Shown: positions 26,109-35,372, counted from the stretch's first letter. The stretch is 64,000 nucleotides of DNA from Haloarcula salinisoli (GCF_019599405.1 NZ_RKLQ01000001.1:1054001-1118000), one strand, 5' to 3'. Notes: generated by a model not told the origin, from the sequence alone. Made by a program: numbers and translations.

Positions 26109-27238
26109 TCGGCGGGATACCAGGCCAGCTCGTGGTCGGCGACCAGGTCGACCTCGACCGGCTGGCCGGCCTCGAACGTCTCGACGTGGTTGTGCATGCA
26201 GTGGACCACGTCGCCGCTGTGCAGCTCGACCCGGTAGATGAAGTTGGGGCCGTTGTACTGTCGGTGGACGACGTAGCCGTCGGCTTTCGGCTCGCTGGTC
26301 GGCATCGCCTGCAGGTCGTCGGGGCGCACCAGCACGTCTATCATCGCGCCGTCGTAGGCCTCGATTGGGCCGTTGAGCAGTTCGAGACCGAAACTGCCCA
26401 GCCCGGTCTCGAGCCTGTCGGTGACGCGGGCCGAGAGGAAACTCGCCTGCCCGAGGAAGCTCGCGACGAAGCGACTCTCCGGGTTCTCGAACACCTCGCC
26501 GGGGTTGCCCACCTGGGCGATGTCGCCGTCGTTCATGATGGCGACGCGGTCGCTGATGGAGAGGGCCTCCTCCTGGTCGTGGGTCACCGAGATGGCGGTG
26601 ACGCCGGCCCGCTTGAGGATGCGCCGGACCTCCTCGCGCATCTCGACGCGAAGGCGGACATCGAGGTTCGAGAACGGCTCGTCGAGCAGGAGGACGTCCG
26701 GCTCGGGGGCCAGCGACCGGGCCAGCGCGACCCGCTGTTGCTGGCCGCCAGAGAGCTGACTGGGCATCTTTGCCTCGTGGGCCTCCAGGTCGACCAGTTC
26801 CAGCAGCTCGGCGACCCTGGCGTCGGTCTCGTCGCTGTCGAGCTCGTCCAGTCCGAAGGCGATGTTCTCGCCGACGGTGAGATGGGGGAAGAGGGCGTAG
26901 TCCTGGAAGACGATGCCCACGTCGCGCTCCTCGGGCTTTCTGAACGGGCCGTCCGCGTCGGCGGTCACCGTCTCCCCGGCGATACTGATGGTTCCCGAGG
27001 ACGGTTCTTCGAGCCCCGCGATCATCCGGAGCGTGGTCGTCTTCCCACAGCCAGAGGGCCCCAGCAGGGTCAGCAGCTCCCCGTCCTTGACCGACAGCGA
27101 GAGTTCCTCGACGGCGGTCTCACGGCCGTACTCTTTCGACACACCGTCGATAGAGAGGACGGTCCGTTCGGGGTCGTCGACCGCCGTCTCTACCGTTTCG
27201 AACTCGGAAATCCGCTGTGATGGTTTCTGTGTTCCCAT
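26105..27238 (-). CDS. fbpC: Fe(III)-type ABC transporter ATP-binding protein
   Basis: This 377-residue ATPase has Walker A GPSGCGKTTT (about 59-68), the LSGGQQQR signature near 160, Walker B VLLLDEPFSNLD and VTHDQEEAL. C-terminal TOBE repeats run from about 265. An N-terminal 28-residue extension precedes the ATPase fold. It is separated from the permease gene by one base and overlaps the GT39-like gene, so it belongs to the same operon. FbpC-like proteins serve iron, thiosulfate or polyamine importers; iron is favoured here by the paired FbpA-like protein and upstream box. Confidence 0.85.
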   Translation of the reverse strand: MGTQKPSQRISEFETVETAVDDPERTVLSIDGVSKEYGRETAVEELSLSVKDGELLTLLGPSGCGKTTTLRMIAGLEEPSSGTISIAGETVTADADGPFRKPEERDVGIVFQDYALFPHLTVGENIAFGLDELDSDETDARVAELLELVDLEAHEAKMPSQLSGGQQQRVALARSLAPEPDVLLLDEPFSNLDVRLRVEMREEVRRILKRAGVTAISVTHDQEEALSISDRVAIMNDGDIAQVGNPGEVFENPESRFVASFLGQASFLSARVTDRLETGLGSFGLELLNGPIEAYDGAMIDVLVRPDDLQAMPTSEPKADGYVVHRQYNGPNFIYRVELHSGDVVHCMHNHVETFEAGQPVEVDLVADHELAWYPAE

Positions 27239-27239
27239 A

Positions 27240-28853
27240 TTAGGCCTCCTGTCTGAGGATGATGAGCATCGAGAGTCCCGAGACGCCGACGAGAATCAGC
27301 GCCGGGACGGCCGCCTGTCCTTGATATGCTGCTCCGCGGACCAGCCAGATGTACGTTACGATGGTCTCGAAGCCGATAGGCCGTAACATTAGCGTCGCCG
27401 GCAGCTCTTTCATCGTCGTCAGGAAGACGAGCGCCGCGCCGGCGGCGATACCGGGCGCGACCAGCGGCAGGACGACCTTTCGGAACGACGTTATCGGCCC
27501 GTAGCCCAGCGAGCGGGCCGCCTCGATGTAGCTGGGGTCGACCTGTAACACCGAGGACTCCGTTGTACCGACGGCCTGGGGGAGAAAACGGACGACGTAC
27601 GCGAACACGAGGACGAACAGGCTCTGGTAGAGGAACGGGACGAAACGCAGCGCGAGGTAGATGAGCGAGAGCCCGATGACGACGCCGGGGACGGCATAGC
27701 CGACGTAGGACACCCGCTCGGGCAGCGAGGAGAGCCGCCCGTCGCCCCGGGCCGAGAGATAGGCGATGGGGAGCGCGACGACGACACAGAGCGCGGCCGC
27801 GCCGGCCGCGAGCGTGACCGAGTTCGTGACGTGCTGGGCCTCGAAGACGAACCCCGCGGGCGCCGCTGCCGTCGACCGGACCAGCCAGAGCCCGAGGATG
27901 CCGATGGGCAGCGCCAGACAGAGCGTGGCGATGAGGGCACAGAACCCCATCGCCGGTAGTTTCCAGTAGCCCAGTTTGATTTCGCCGGCGCGGCGGTCCC
28001 CGCTGGAGACGTACGCGCCGTCGCGGCTGGCACCGATGCGTGACTCGACGGCGAGGATGGCCATCGCCATGACGAGCAGGAGTAGGGAGAGGACGGCGGC
28101 GGCGTCTAAGTTTCTGGCCTGCTCCTCGACGAATATCATGCGCGTGAACACGTCGTAGCGCATAATCGCGGGCGTCCCGAAGTCCGAGAGCGTGTACAGC
28201 GCCACCAGGAGGGCGCCGGCGGCGATGCCCGGTAGAATCTGGGGGAGCGTGACGCGTTTGAACGCGTCCCAGCGGCTGGCGTTCAGCGTCCGGGCGGCTT
28301 CGACGGCCGTCCCGTCGAAGGATATGAGCGACGCTCGCGTCGTCAGGAAGACGTAGGGGTACGTAAACAGCGTCAACACGAGGACTGCCCCTGGGAGCCC
28401 GTAGATGGTCGGTAGCGACTCGATTCCCAGCGGCGCGAGCAGGTCCGCCAGTTCCCCACGGGGGCCAAAGGCCGAGACGAACGCAAAGGCGCCGATGTAA
28501 CTGGGCACCACCAGCGGGAGCGCCGCGGTGACAGTCCAGAACCGTTTGAACGGGAGGTCGGTCTGGACCGTCAGCAGCGCCAGCGGGACGCCGATACACA
28601 CCGACATGGCGGTGACGGCGGCAACCAGCACGAGCGTGTTGAGAGTGACCGTCGTCGTCGTATCGCTGACGACGAGTTCGACCAGCCGGTCGGTCGGCAT
28701 CTCGCTGGCCTCGATGAGGACCCAGGCGATTGGCGAGAGCAAGAGCAAGGAGATGGCGGTGACGACGAGTGCAAGGACCGTCGGCTCGTCGGCGTCGCGG
28801 TCGGCGACGCTCGCTCGCTCGCGAATCCGGTCCAGACGGTCGCTCGCACCCAT
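27240..28853 (-). CDS. fbpB: Fe(III)-type ABC transporter permease (duplicated domain)
   Basis: This 537-residue permease is made of two fused six-helix halves, as in FbpB/SfuB. Each half has an EAA loop: EAARTLNASRWDAFKRVTLPQILPG near 185-209 and EAARSLGYGPITSFRKVVLPLVAPG near 442-466. The two halves form a complete pore in a single chain. The start at 28853 follows the FbpA stop with one base between. The first 28 residues are charged and cytoplasmic. Confidence 0.88.
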   Translation of the reverse strand: MGASDRLDRIRERASVADRDADEPTVLALVVTAISLLLLSPIAWVLIEASEMPTDRLVELVVSDTTTTVTLNTLVLVAAVTAMSVCIGVPLALLTVQTDLPFKRFWTVTAALPLVVPSYIGAFAFVSAFGPRGELADLLAPLGIESLPTIYGLPGAVLVLTLFTYPYVFLTTRASLISFDGTAVEAARTLNASRWDAFKRVTLPQILPGIAAGALLVALYTLSDFGTPAIMRYDVFTRMIFVEEQARNLDAAAVLSLLLLVMAMAILAVESRIGASRDGAYVSSGDRRAGEIKLGYWKLPAMGFCALIATLCLALPIGILGLWLVRSTAAAPAGFVFEAQHVTNSVTLAAGAAALCVVVALPIAYLSARGDGRLSSLPERVSYVGYAVPGVVIGLSLIYLALRFVPFLYQSLFVLVFAYVVRFLPQAVGTTESSVLQVDPSYIEAARSLGYGPITSFRKVVLPLVAPGIAAGAALVFLTTMKELPATLMLRPIGFETIVTYIWLVRGAAYQGQAAVPALILVGVSGLSMLIILRQEA

Positions 28854-28854
28854 C

Positions 28855-30006
28855 TCAGAGGACGCCGGCGTCGCGCATCAGCTCGACGGTCCCCGAGACG
28901 TCCGCGAGTTCGGTGAGGTCGATATCCGGCGGGTTCAGCTCGTCGATGCGCGGGAGGCCGCCGACCGGCGGGACGCCCTCGATCATCGGATAGGCGAACG
29001 CGCGGGTCGCGAAGAACTCCTGGGCCTCCGAGGAGAGGACGTGTCGGACGAAGTTACCCGCGAGCTCGCCCTTCTGCGTTCCGTTCAGTATCTCCAGACC
29101 GGAGACGTTCACCAGCGCACCGGCGTCGCCCTCGGTGAAGTACAGGTCGAGCGGCGCGTTTTGACGCCCACTGCGGACACGGAGTGAGTAGTAGTGGTTC
29201 GCGAACCCGGCCGCGAGCTCGCCGTCCGCGGCGCTGTTGGAAACGGCGAACTCGTTGCCGTACTCGGTGATGCCGTGGTTTTGCATCGATTCCAGCCACG
29301 AGCGGGCAGCGTCGTCGGAGCGGTTCAGCCGCATCGCCGTGATAAAGGACTGGAACGCGCCGTAAGTGGGCGCCCACCCCATCGTCCCCTCCAGCACGCC
29401 GCTGTTGGGGAACTCGCTGACTTTGTTCGGAATGTCAGACGGGGAGAGCTGGTTCGTGTTGTACGGGATGGCACGGGCGCGGCCAGCGAAGCCGACCCAG
29501 CGGCCGTCGCCGTCCTGAAAGCTCCCGGGAACCGCGTTCAGCGCCTCGCTGGGGAGGGACTGGGTCGCACCGGCGTTGGCGACGGCGCCGAGCGAGCCAG
29601 CGTCGACGGACATGAACACGTCGGCGCGGGTCGCGTTGTTGTCGTTTTCCTCGATGATGGTGTTGGCGAGACTGCTGGACCCCTCGACGCGCTGGTTGAC
29701 CGAGAAGCCGTCGTAGGCCTGCTCGAAGAGCTTGAGCAGGTCGAGATAGAGGCCCCCTTCGCCGCCGCCGACGTAGACGGTCAGTTCGCCTTCGAGCGGA
29801 GGCAGGTCCTTGATGGAGGTCCCGCCGGGCTGGCCGCGGGATTCGACCAGCGGGCCGGAGCCCCGGAAGTCCGAGAGCGAAACGCCCACCTGGTTGCTGT
29901 TGTCGTTGCTGAAGAGGCCGAAACAGCCGGCGAGCGAGCCGGCAGCGGTCGCACCGCCCAGCGCGAGGAAACGTCGTCGGGAGGAACTGGTGTTTGAATC
30001 AGTCAT
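28855..30006 (-). CDS. fbpA: Fe(III)-type ABC transporter substrate-binding lipoprotein
   Basis: This 383-residue extracellular protein has a twin-arginine start (SSRRRFLALGG) and lipobox LAGC with Cys28. The conserved neighbouring tyrosines Tyr272-Tyr273 in NHYYSLRV are the iron ligands of FbpA/FutA-type ferric-ion-binding proteins, which is the main reason for the iron call. It is the first gene of a five-gene operon and has a perfect TTTAGG-N4-CCTAAA palindrome 17-32 bases before its start, suggesting induction at low iron. Confidence 0.87.
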   Translation of the reverse strand: MTDSNTSSSRRRFLALGGATAAGSLAGCFGLFSNDNSNQVGVSLSDFRGSGPLVESRGQPGGTSIKDLPPLEGELTVYVGGGEGGLYLDLLKLFEQAYDGFSVNQRVEGSSSLANTIIEENDNNATRADVFMSVDAGSLGAVANAGATQSLPSEALNAVPGSFQDGDGRWVGFAGRARAIPYNTNQLSPSDIPNKVSEFPNSGVLEGTMGWAPTYGAFQSFITAMRLNRSDDAARSWLESMQNHGITEYGNEFAVSNSAADGELAAGFANHYYSLRVRSGRQNAPLDLYFTEGDAGALVNVSGLEILNGTQKGELAGNFVRHVLSSEAQEFFATRAFAYPMIEGVPPVGGLPRIDELNPPDIDLTELADVSGTVELMRDAGVL

Positions 30007-30022
30007 GGTTGGTTGAATTTGT

Positions 30023-30038
30023 TTTAGGTTTGCCTAAA
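30023..30038. promoter_or_regulatory. Perfect iron-box palindrome upstream of fbpA
   Basis: TTTAGG-TTTG-CCTAAA lies between the fbpA start (30006) and the stop of the GT75-like gene (30051). On the minus strand it covers the spot where TATA/initiation sequences are expected, so a DtxR/IdeR-type repressor bound with Fe(II) would shut off the transporter operon. The family of regulator is inferred from the motif. Confidence 0.7.
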
Positions 30039-30050
30039 TGGTTTGCGTTT

Positions 30051-31226
30051 TCAGTCGTCGGCGGCTGGCGGTGCCGGCTCGGCCGTTTCTCGGGACGAGG
30101 CTTCCAGCGCGGCCAGACAGTCGAGCCAGTCGCGCATGTACTCGCCGCAGTGGTTGAGGAAGGCGCCGTTCTCCCACTCGGAGTAGTCCCCGTCGGCGAG
30201 CCGGTCGGCCATCGCCTGGAAGACCTCGCGGTAGGAGTCGGCGTCGTCGCCGACCGCGTCGACCTCTTCCCAGACGTGCTCGTTGAGTTCGAGCCCGTGA
30301 ACCTCGTTCGTGAGGTCCGAGAACGTCGACCGCGGGGCCTTGTTGTGCTCACACAGCGGGTCGCCGTTGTATATCTTCCCGCCCAGTACGTCGCAGGCGC
30401 GTTTGAGGAAGAGTCCAGACCAGATGTCGTCGAAGCGACCCACGTCCCACTCGTTGTCGTCCATCGGGAGCTGGTAGAACGCGGGGACGACCTCCCGGCG
30501 GAAGGCCAGATTCATCGAACAGACAGTGAGGTAGTTCCCCTCGGCGGCGACGAAATCGCCGTCGAAGTCAGCCGCGGAGGTGCGGGTCTGGGCCTGGCCC
30601 TGCAGGTCGCCGTCCATCAGGATACGCACGGCGTCCAGGTCCGGGACGTTCGTCCACAGTCCCTGTGAGGCGACGACGCGCTCGACCTCGGCGGTGTCGG
30701 TCTCGACGGTCTCGTCCATCGCCGCGTAGGGGTAGCCACGTGGGTAGAGCCCGTGGTCGTCCTCGTTCTGGTAGAGGACGTTCACCCAGTGCTCGTCGGA
30801 CTGGACACGTTCGATTTCGCCCTCGAAGGCGAGGTTATCCATGTGGGTGCCGAAGAAGTCGACGGTCTCGTGGGGCGCGGTGTCGTCGTCGATGAAGACC
30901 CCGTAATCGTAGTCCTGGGCCCAGAGATACAGCAGGCCGAAAGAGGTCTGGGCGTGACTCGCTGCGGGAACGAGATGCGAGAACTCGCTGATGCCGTGCT
31001 CGTCGTACCACTCGCCGCGAGCGCTCTCGTCGAAGACCGTCCCGTCGACGCCCTCCTCGTCGAGCATCGCCTGCATGGACTCGCTGTCACAGAAGTCCTC
31101 GGTGATGAGGACCACGAACAGTCGGTCCAGGTCGAACCCGTGTTCGCGGGCGTTGTCGAAGTATTCGCGCATACACTCGGGGTTCCGTATCGTCGGAACC
31201 ATGACACAGATGTCCTGGCCTGTCAT
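30051..31226 (-). CDS. GT75-like reversibly glycosylated protein family glycosyltransferase
   Basis: This 391-residue protein is related to reversibly glycosylated polypeptides (often labelled alpha-1,4-glucan-protein synthase or UDP-arabinose mutase in plants). The GT-A-like fold starts with VMVPTIRNPECM (about 8-19). An acidic metal site FIDDDTAPHE lies near 117, and later regions include NLAFRREVVPAFY and DRFDDIWSGLFLKRACD-like stretches containing the WSGLF motif. There is no signal peptide or membrane helix. It has its own promoter with two iron-box-like sites and precedes the iron transporter operon on the same strand. In haloarchaea its substrate is unknown. Confidence 0.78.
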   Translation of the reverse strand: MTGQDICVMVPTIRNPECMREYFDNAREHGFDLDRLFVVLITEDFCDSESMQAMLDEEGVDGTVFDESARGEWYDEHGISEFSHLVPAASHAQTSFGLLYLWAQDYDYGVFIDDDTAPHETVDFFGTHMDNLAFEGEIERVQSDEHWVNVLYQNEDDHGLYPRGYPYAAMDETVETDTAEVERVVASQGLWTNVPDLDAVRILMDGDLQGQAQTRTSAADFDGDFVAAEGNYLTVCSMNLAFRREVVPAFYQLPMDDNEWDVGRFDDIWSGLFLKRACDVLGGKIYNGDPLCEHNKAPRSTFSDLTNEVHGLELNEHVWEEVDAVGDDADSYREVFQAMADRLADGDYSEWENGAFLNHCGEYMRDWLDCLAALEASSRETAEPAPPAADD

Positions 31227-31237
31227 GGTGTCGAATC

Positions 31238-31280
31238 TTTAGGCCACCCTAAAGAACGTTCTGTTTTAGGTCGGCCAAAT
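31238..31280. promoter_or_regulatory. Two iron-box sites upstream of the GT75-like gene
   Basis: A perfect TTTAGG-CCAC-CCTAAA at 31238-31253 sits 12 bases before the start at 31226, and a degenerate TTTAGG-TCGG-CCAAAT at 31265-31280 sits over the expected TATA region. This two-site layout (one near the start, one about 27-35 bases further up) is repeated at 35373-35423 and 42810-42851. Confidence 0.65.
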
Positions 31281-31442
31281 AATTCGGGCGTCCGGTTGAA
31301 CATCTCAATATATTTCCTACGTGAGTAATTATAGGACGCTCGTCTGTGAAGGGATGGCACGGTGATAATATTCTCGTCTCGGTGTTTACCCTCGTTTAAG
31401 GCGAACTATTATCTGGCTGTGCTTTGGGTCACTAGTCGAGCA

Positions 31443-31481
31443 ATGACTACAGGAATCGACGGGGGTCGTCCTACGGGATGA
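31443..31481 (+). CDS. Possible 12-codon leader peptide
   Basis: An ATG at 31443 opens a 12-residue frame (MTTGIDGGRPTG) whose TGA overlaps the ATG of the following reductase as ATGA. A TATA-like CTATTATC lies about 30 bases upstream, so a leaderless message could begin at this ATG. It could couple translation of the reductase. It may also be chance. Confidence 0.3.
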   Translation: MTTGIDGGRPTG

Positions 31482-32221
31482 ACCTCGAAAACCAGACCTG
31501 CGTGGTCACTGGCTCCTCTCGGGGCATCGGTCGCGGCATCGCGACCGACCTCGGCGAGCACGGGGCCAACGTCGTGGTCAACTACCGCTCTTCGGAGGCC
31601 GAGGCCCAGGCGGTCGTCGAGGAGATTCGCGAGAGCGGCGGCGACGCCATGGCGGCACAGGCCGACGTGGCCAAGGGTGCGGAGGTACAGGCGATGCGAG
31701 AGGAGGTCAACGACGAGTTCGGCAACGTCGACGTCCTCGTCAACAACGCGGGTATCACCATCGACAAGAAGTTCGAGAAGATGACCCGGGAGGACTGGGA
31801 CACGGTGATGAACGTCAACCTCGGTGGGGTGTTCAACTGCACCGACGCCTTCTACGAGGACCTCAAGCGCGCGGACCACGGGCGTCTCATCAACATCTCC
31901 AGTGTCGTGGGCCAGCAGGGGAACATCGGCCAGGCCAACTACGCGACCACCAAGTCGGGCCTGTTCGGGTTCACCCGCACACTCGCACTCGAACTCGCAC
32001 ACACGGGCGCGACAGCCAACTGCGTGGCGCCGGGATTCGTCGAGACGGATATGCTGGAGGAGGTACCCGAGCGCGTTCAGGAGAAGATTCTCCGAAATAT
32101 CCCGCTTGACCGCTTTGCCACGGTCCAGGACATCGCGGGCATCGTCCGCTTCGTCGCCAGCGAGGAATCGAGCTACATGACCGGCCAGGTGCTCGGCGTC
32201 AACGGTGGGATGGAGTGGTAA
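31478..32221 (+). CDS. 3-oxoacyl-ACP/acetoacetyl-CoA reductase, SDR family
   Basis: This 247-residue short-chain dehydrogenase has the cofactor motif TGSSRGIGRGIA (about 11-22), NNAG near 87, the catalytic Ser in NISSVVGQQG near 140 and YATTK with Tyr and Lys near 153-157. It ends with the TGQVLGVNGGMEW signature typical of FabG/PhaB. It reduces a 3-ketoacyl thioester with NAD(P)H. It is followed after one base by an acyl-CoA carboxylase gene. Haloarchaea lack fatty acid synthase but many make polyhydroxyalkanoates, so a PhaB-like role is plausible; fatty acid breakdown is the alternative. Confidence 0.85.
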   Translation: MNLENQTCVVTGSSRGIGRGIATDLGEHGANVVVNYRSSEAEAQAVVEEIRESGGDAMAAQADVAKGAEVQAMREEVNDEFGNVDVLVNNAGITIDKKFEKMTREDWDTVMNVNLGGVFNCTDAFYEDLKRADHGRLINISSVVGQQGNIGQANYATTKSGLFGFTRTLALELAHTGATANCVAPGFVETDMLEEVPERVQEKILRNIPLDRFATVQDIAGIVRFVASEESSYMTGQVLGVNGGMEW

Positions 32222-32222
32222 G

Positions 32223-33803
32223 ATGAGCCAACAGGAAGAAGACGAGACGCCAGATACGGCCGACGACCCGATCGAGGAGCTCCGCGAGAAGCGCCGCGAG
32301 GCCGAACTCGGCGGGGGGCAGTCCCGCATCGAGTCCCAGCACGAGAAAGGGAAGATGACGGCCCGCGAGCGCATCGACTTCCTCGTCGACGACGACTCCT
32401 TTACCGAGGTCGACCCGTTCGTCGAGCACCGGTCGACGAACTTCGGAATGGAAGACAAGAAGTACCCCGGCGACGCGGTCGTCACCGGTTACGGCGAGGT
32501 CGACGGTCGCAAGGTGTTCCTCTTCGCCCACGACTTCACCGTCCTCGGTGGCTCCGTGGGCGAGGTCGTCGCCGACAAGATATGCAAGGTGATGGACAAG
32601 GCCATCGAGAACGGCGTCCCCGTCATCGGGCTGAACGACTCCGGCGGGGCCCGCATTCAGGAGGGCGTCGACTCGCTGGTCGGCTTCGCGAAAATCTTCG
32701 AGCGCAACACGACAGCCAGTGGACTCATCCCACAGATCTCGGCTATCATGGGGCCCTGTGCCGGCGGGGCGACCTACTCGCCCGCGCTGACGGACTTTAC
32801 CTTCATGGTGCAGGACACCAGCCACATGTTCATCACCGGGCCGAACGTCATCGAGACGGTCACCGGTGAGCAGGTCTCCAAAGAGGAGCTGGGCGGGGCG
32901 AGTTCTCACTCCACGAAGTCGGGCGTCGCGCACTTCTCCTACCCCTCCGAGGAGGAGGCTCTAGAGAACATCCGCCGCCTGCTCTCCTATCTGCCCCAGA
33001 ACAACATGGAGGACCCCCCGCGGGTCAAGCCGTGGGACGAGCCGGACAGGGAAGTGCCGGAGATCACCGACATCGTCCCCTCGGCGCCACGCAAGCCCTA
33101 CGATATGTCCAAGGTCGTCGGGCGCATCGTCGACGAGGAGTCGTTCTTCGAGGTGCACAAGAACTGGGCACGCAACGTCATCACTGGCTTCGCCCGGATG
33201 GACGGCCAGTCGGTCGGTATCGTCGCCAACCAGCCCCGCGTGAGCGCGGGAACGCTCGACATCGACGCCGCCGAGAAGGGGGCCCGATTCGTCCGCTTCT
33301 GTGATTCGTTCAACATCCCGATACTGACCTTCGTGGACGTGCCCGGCTTCATGCCCGGCACCGACCAGGAGCACAACGGTATCATCCGCCGGGGCGCGAA
33401 GCTCATCTACGCCTACGCCGAGGCGACGGTCCCGCTGCTCTCGGTCGTCGTCCGCAAAGCGTACGGTGGCGCCTACATCGTCATGTCCTCGAAGTTCCTG
33501 GGCAGCGACGTCAACTACGCGTGGCCGGGCTCAGAGATGGCCGTTCTGGGTCCGCGGGGTGCCGTCAACATCCTCTACCGCAACGAAATCGCCGACGCGG
33601 ACGACCCCGACGCCAAGCGCCAGGAACTGATGGACGACTTCCGCGAGGAGTTCGCCCATCCCTATGGCCCGGCCAAGCGGGGCTACCTCGACGACGTCAT
33701 CGAACCGAAGGACACGCGCAAGCGGCTCATCGACGACCTGGACCTGCTTTCCCGCAAGCGCGAGGACAGCCCACCGAAAGACCACGGCAACATCCCACTG
33801 TAA
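32223..33803 (+). CDS. pccB: Acyl-CoA carboxylase carboxyltransferase (beta) subunit
   Basis: This 526-residue subunit carboxylates propionyl- or acetyl-CoA using carboxybiotin. It has the two crotonase-like halves of PccB: N-terminal [45 protein letters not shown] (about 142) and [16 protein letters not shown], and C-terminal [12 protein letters not shown] and [14 protein letters not shown]. The ATG at 32223 is favoured over an alternative six codons upstream because that lies within the previous gene's stop. It overlaps the small PccX-like gene (TAATG). The biotin carboxylase/BCCP subunit is not in the window. Confidence 0.9.
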   Translation: MSQQEEDETPDTADDPIEELREKRREAELGGGQSRIESQHEKGKMTARERIDFLVDDDSFTEVDPFVEHRSTNFGMEDKKYPGDAVVTGYGEVDGRKVFLFAHDFTVLGGSVGEVVADKICKVMDKAIENGVPVIGLNDSGGARIQEGVDSLVGFAKIFERNTTASGLIPQISAIMGPCAGGATYSPALTDFTFMVQDTSHMFITGPNVIETVTGEQVSKEELGGASSHSTKSGVAHFSYPSEEEALENIRRLLSYLPQNNMEDPPRVKPWDEPDREVPEITDIVPSAPRKPYDMSKVVGRIVDEESFFEVHKNWARNVITGFARMDGQSVGIVANQPRVSAGTLDIDAAEKGARFVRFCDSFNIPILTFVDVPGFMPGTDQEHNGIIRRGAKLIYAYAEATVPLLSVVVRKAYGGAYIVMSSKFLGSDVNYAWPGSEMAVLGPRGAVNILYRNEIADADDPDAKRQELMDDFREEFAHPYGPAKRGYLDDVIEPKDTRKRLIDDLDLLSRKREDSPPKDHGNIPL

Positions 33804-34129
33804 TGTCATCACTGGAAACTCCCGAAGACGGGACCCACTCCGAGGAGGCGGAGACACCGGCCCAGGCGGCCGCCGAGACGACCCTCACGGTGTCGATTCC
33901 GGACGACGCGACCGAGGCCGAGGCGGCGGCTATCTCGGCGGCGGTCAGCGCACACATCACCGACCGACAGCGCGCTGCCGCGGCGGCAGCGGCCGCGAGC
34001 GACTCGCCCGACTACGTCGACGAGTGGACGATGGCCGGCCGGCTGGCCCGGTTCGGCAAGAAGCGTCGACCCCGCAACGTCGAACGGGGCGAGGAGTGGA
34101 AGGCAGCGGCGCGGGCGCGATATCGATAG
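33803..34129 (+). CDS. pccX: Small acyl-CoA carboxylase subunit (PccX-like)
   Basis: This 108-residue protein starts at an ATG overlapping the pccB stop. The N-terminal half is low in complexity and Ala/Glu-rich. The region [24 protein letters not shown] is followed by a short C-terminal block [32 protein letters not shown] that resembles epsilon-type subunits of actinobacterial acyl-CoA carboxylases. In Haloferax mediterranei a small PccX is required for propionyl-CoA carboxylase activity and is encoded next to pccB. The call rests on this context and the C-terminal motif. Confidence 0.72.
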   Translation: MSSLETPEDGTHSEEAETPAQAAAETTLTVSIPDDATEAEAAAISAAVSAHITDRQRAAAAAAAASDSPDYVDEWTMAGRLARFGKKRRPRNVERGEEWKAAARARYR

Positions 34130-34190
34130 GCGACCCGGTTTTCGTATTAATTCAACAGTCTTATGGATAATATTTCGAATAACAACAGCC

Positions 34191-35081
34191 ATGGCAACGA
34201 TTCAGTCGTTGACGGAGTCGTTCGGCGTATTGAAACGTAATCCCGTGGTGTTCGGGGTTGGGCTGCTGTACGCGGTCATCCTCCTCCCGCAGACGGCGCT
34301 TTCGCTAATGAATATCCCCCTGGTCCCCCAGGCACTCCAGGCTGTCACCTTCTTCATCACGCCATTCGTCCTCGCCGGACTGCTGGGGATGGTGTACGAG
34401 GGGCGAGTCAGGTCTACGGGTATCGGAACGTTCGTCGATATAGGGAAATCCAAGTACCTCTCGCTGCTGGGTGCGAACCTGATTCAGGTCGCCCTCGCCA
34501 TCATCTTCGGCATCATCTCGTTTTTCGTGTTGCTGCTGGTGGTTTTCGTCCTGGGGATAGGGGTCGCAACCGCGAGTCCAGAGTCCGGATTAGCTGCCTT
34601 CGGCATCACATTTGCCGTAGCCGTTGTCGGATTGGTGCTCGTCTTCCTGCTCGTCCAGTTTTTCCTGCAGTTTTTCGCCCCGGCAATCGTCGTCGACAAC
34701 GTCGGTGTCATGGGGGGCTACCGTCGTAGCGTCGGGCTCGTGAAACGCAATATCGTCCAGACGCTGGGTTTCAGTCTAGTGAATCTCCTGCTGGCTCTGT
34801 TGCTCATATCGCCGGGCATCCTCCTCGTCGTGGCCGCGTTCCTCGGTCTGGGTCCCTTTGCCGGCGCCGGTCCCGCTGGGCCAGGAGCCGCCGGTGCCGG
34901 CACTGCCGGTGCCAGCGGTATCTCCAGTACGACCGGGCCGGGGGCTGAGACCGGGTTTGGGGTTGCAGTGAAAGGGGGTATTGTCGCGTACTCGTTCCTC
35001 ACGACGGTTATAATGACACCGTTCCGGACGGCGTTCGCGGTGTCGTTCTACGACAACCACCGGCCATCCCACTGGGATTGA
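34191..35081 (+). CDS. Multi-spanning membrane protein, DUF7847-like
   Basis: This 296-residue integral membrane protein has about five or six hydrophobic segments, among them VVFGVGLLYAVILLP, FVLAGLLGMVY, ALAIIFGIISFFVLLLVVFVLG, GLVLVFLLVQFFLQF and LALLLISPGILLVVAAFLGLG. A repeated GVMGGYRRSVGLVKRN-type motif lies near 180. A Gly/Ala/Pro-rich loop (about 228-250) precedes the last helix. No catalytic motif is visible. It resembles a haloarchaeal family related to the membrane part of glycerophosphodiester phosphodiesterases. It stands alone between unrelated genes. Confidence 0.7.
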   Translation: MATIQSLTESFGVLKRNPVVFGVGLLYAVILLPQTALSLMNIPLVPQALQAVTFFITPFVLAGLLGMVYEGRVRSTGIGTFVDIGKSKYLSLLGANLIQVALAIIFGIISFFVLLLVVFVLGIGVATASPESGLAAFGITFAVAVVGLVLVFLLVQFFLQFFAPAIVVDNVGVMGGYRRSVGLVKRNIVQTLGFSLVNLLLALLLISPGILLVVAAFLGLGPFAGAGPAGPGAAGAGTAGASGISSTTGPGAETGFGVAVKGGIVAYSFLTTVIMTPFRTAFAVSFYDNHRPSHWD

Positions 35082-35128
35082 GCCGGAGTATCGCGGTGAT
35101 TTCCGCTACAACAACCCGTCTGGACAGG

Positions 35129-35311
35129 CTAGGCGTGGAACTCCCGCAGTAGTTCGAGGTCGCGGGCGGTCTTCATGAACTCCGAGAGCGACCGCTCCGC
35201 ACCGCAGCCGTCACAGGAAAACTGTGTGTCCGGGCTGGGGAGGTCCGTCGGCGTCGCTTCCCAGTGTTTGGTACAGTCAGGGCAACGGAGCTGAAGCCAG
35301 GCCTCCTGCAT
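35129..35311 (-). CDS. Small zinc-ribbon protein, DUF7836-like
   Basis: This 60-residue protein has two Cys pairs, CPDC near residues 10-13 and CDGCG near 33-37, forming a likely zinc ribbon. A short C-terminal helix (SLSEFMKTARDLELLREFHA) follows. Small proteins of this plan are widespread and unexplored in haloarchaea. It has its own unit divergent from the siderophore importer. Confidence 0.7.
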   Translation of the reverse strand: MQEAWLQLRCPDCTKHWEATPTDLPSPDTQFSCDGCGAERSLSEFMKTARDLELLREFHA

Positions 35312-35372
35312 GTGTCAGTGTGACAATGGGGCGAACATATATTTTGTGTCGGTCTCTCACGAACGTCCATGA

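Noticed and set aside
24102-26237. A 711-codon open frame on the plus strand
   Set aside because: It lies antisense to the GT39-like gene, has no domain-like pattern and shows the low-complexity composition expected from the reverse of GC-rich haloarchaeal codons.
31478-34129. Complete polyhydroxyalkanoate synthesis locus
   Set aside because: A PhaB-like reductase is present but no PHA synthase (phaC/phaE) or phasin is seen nearby.
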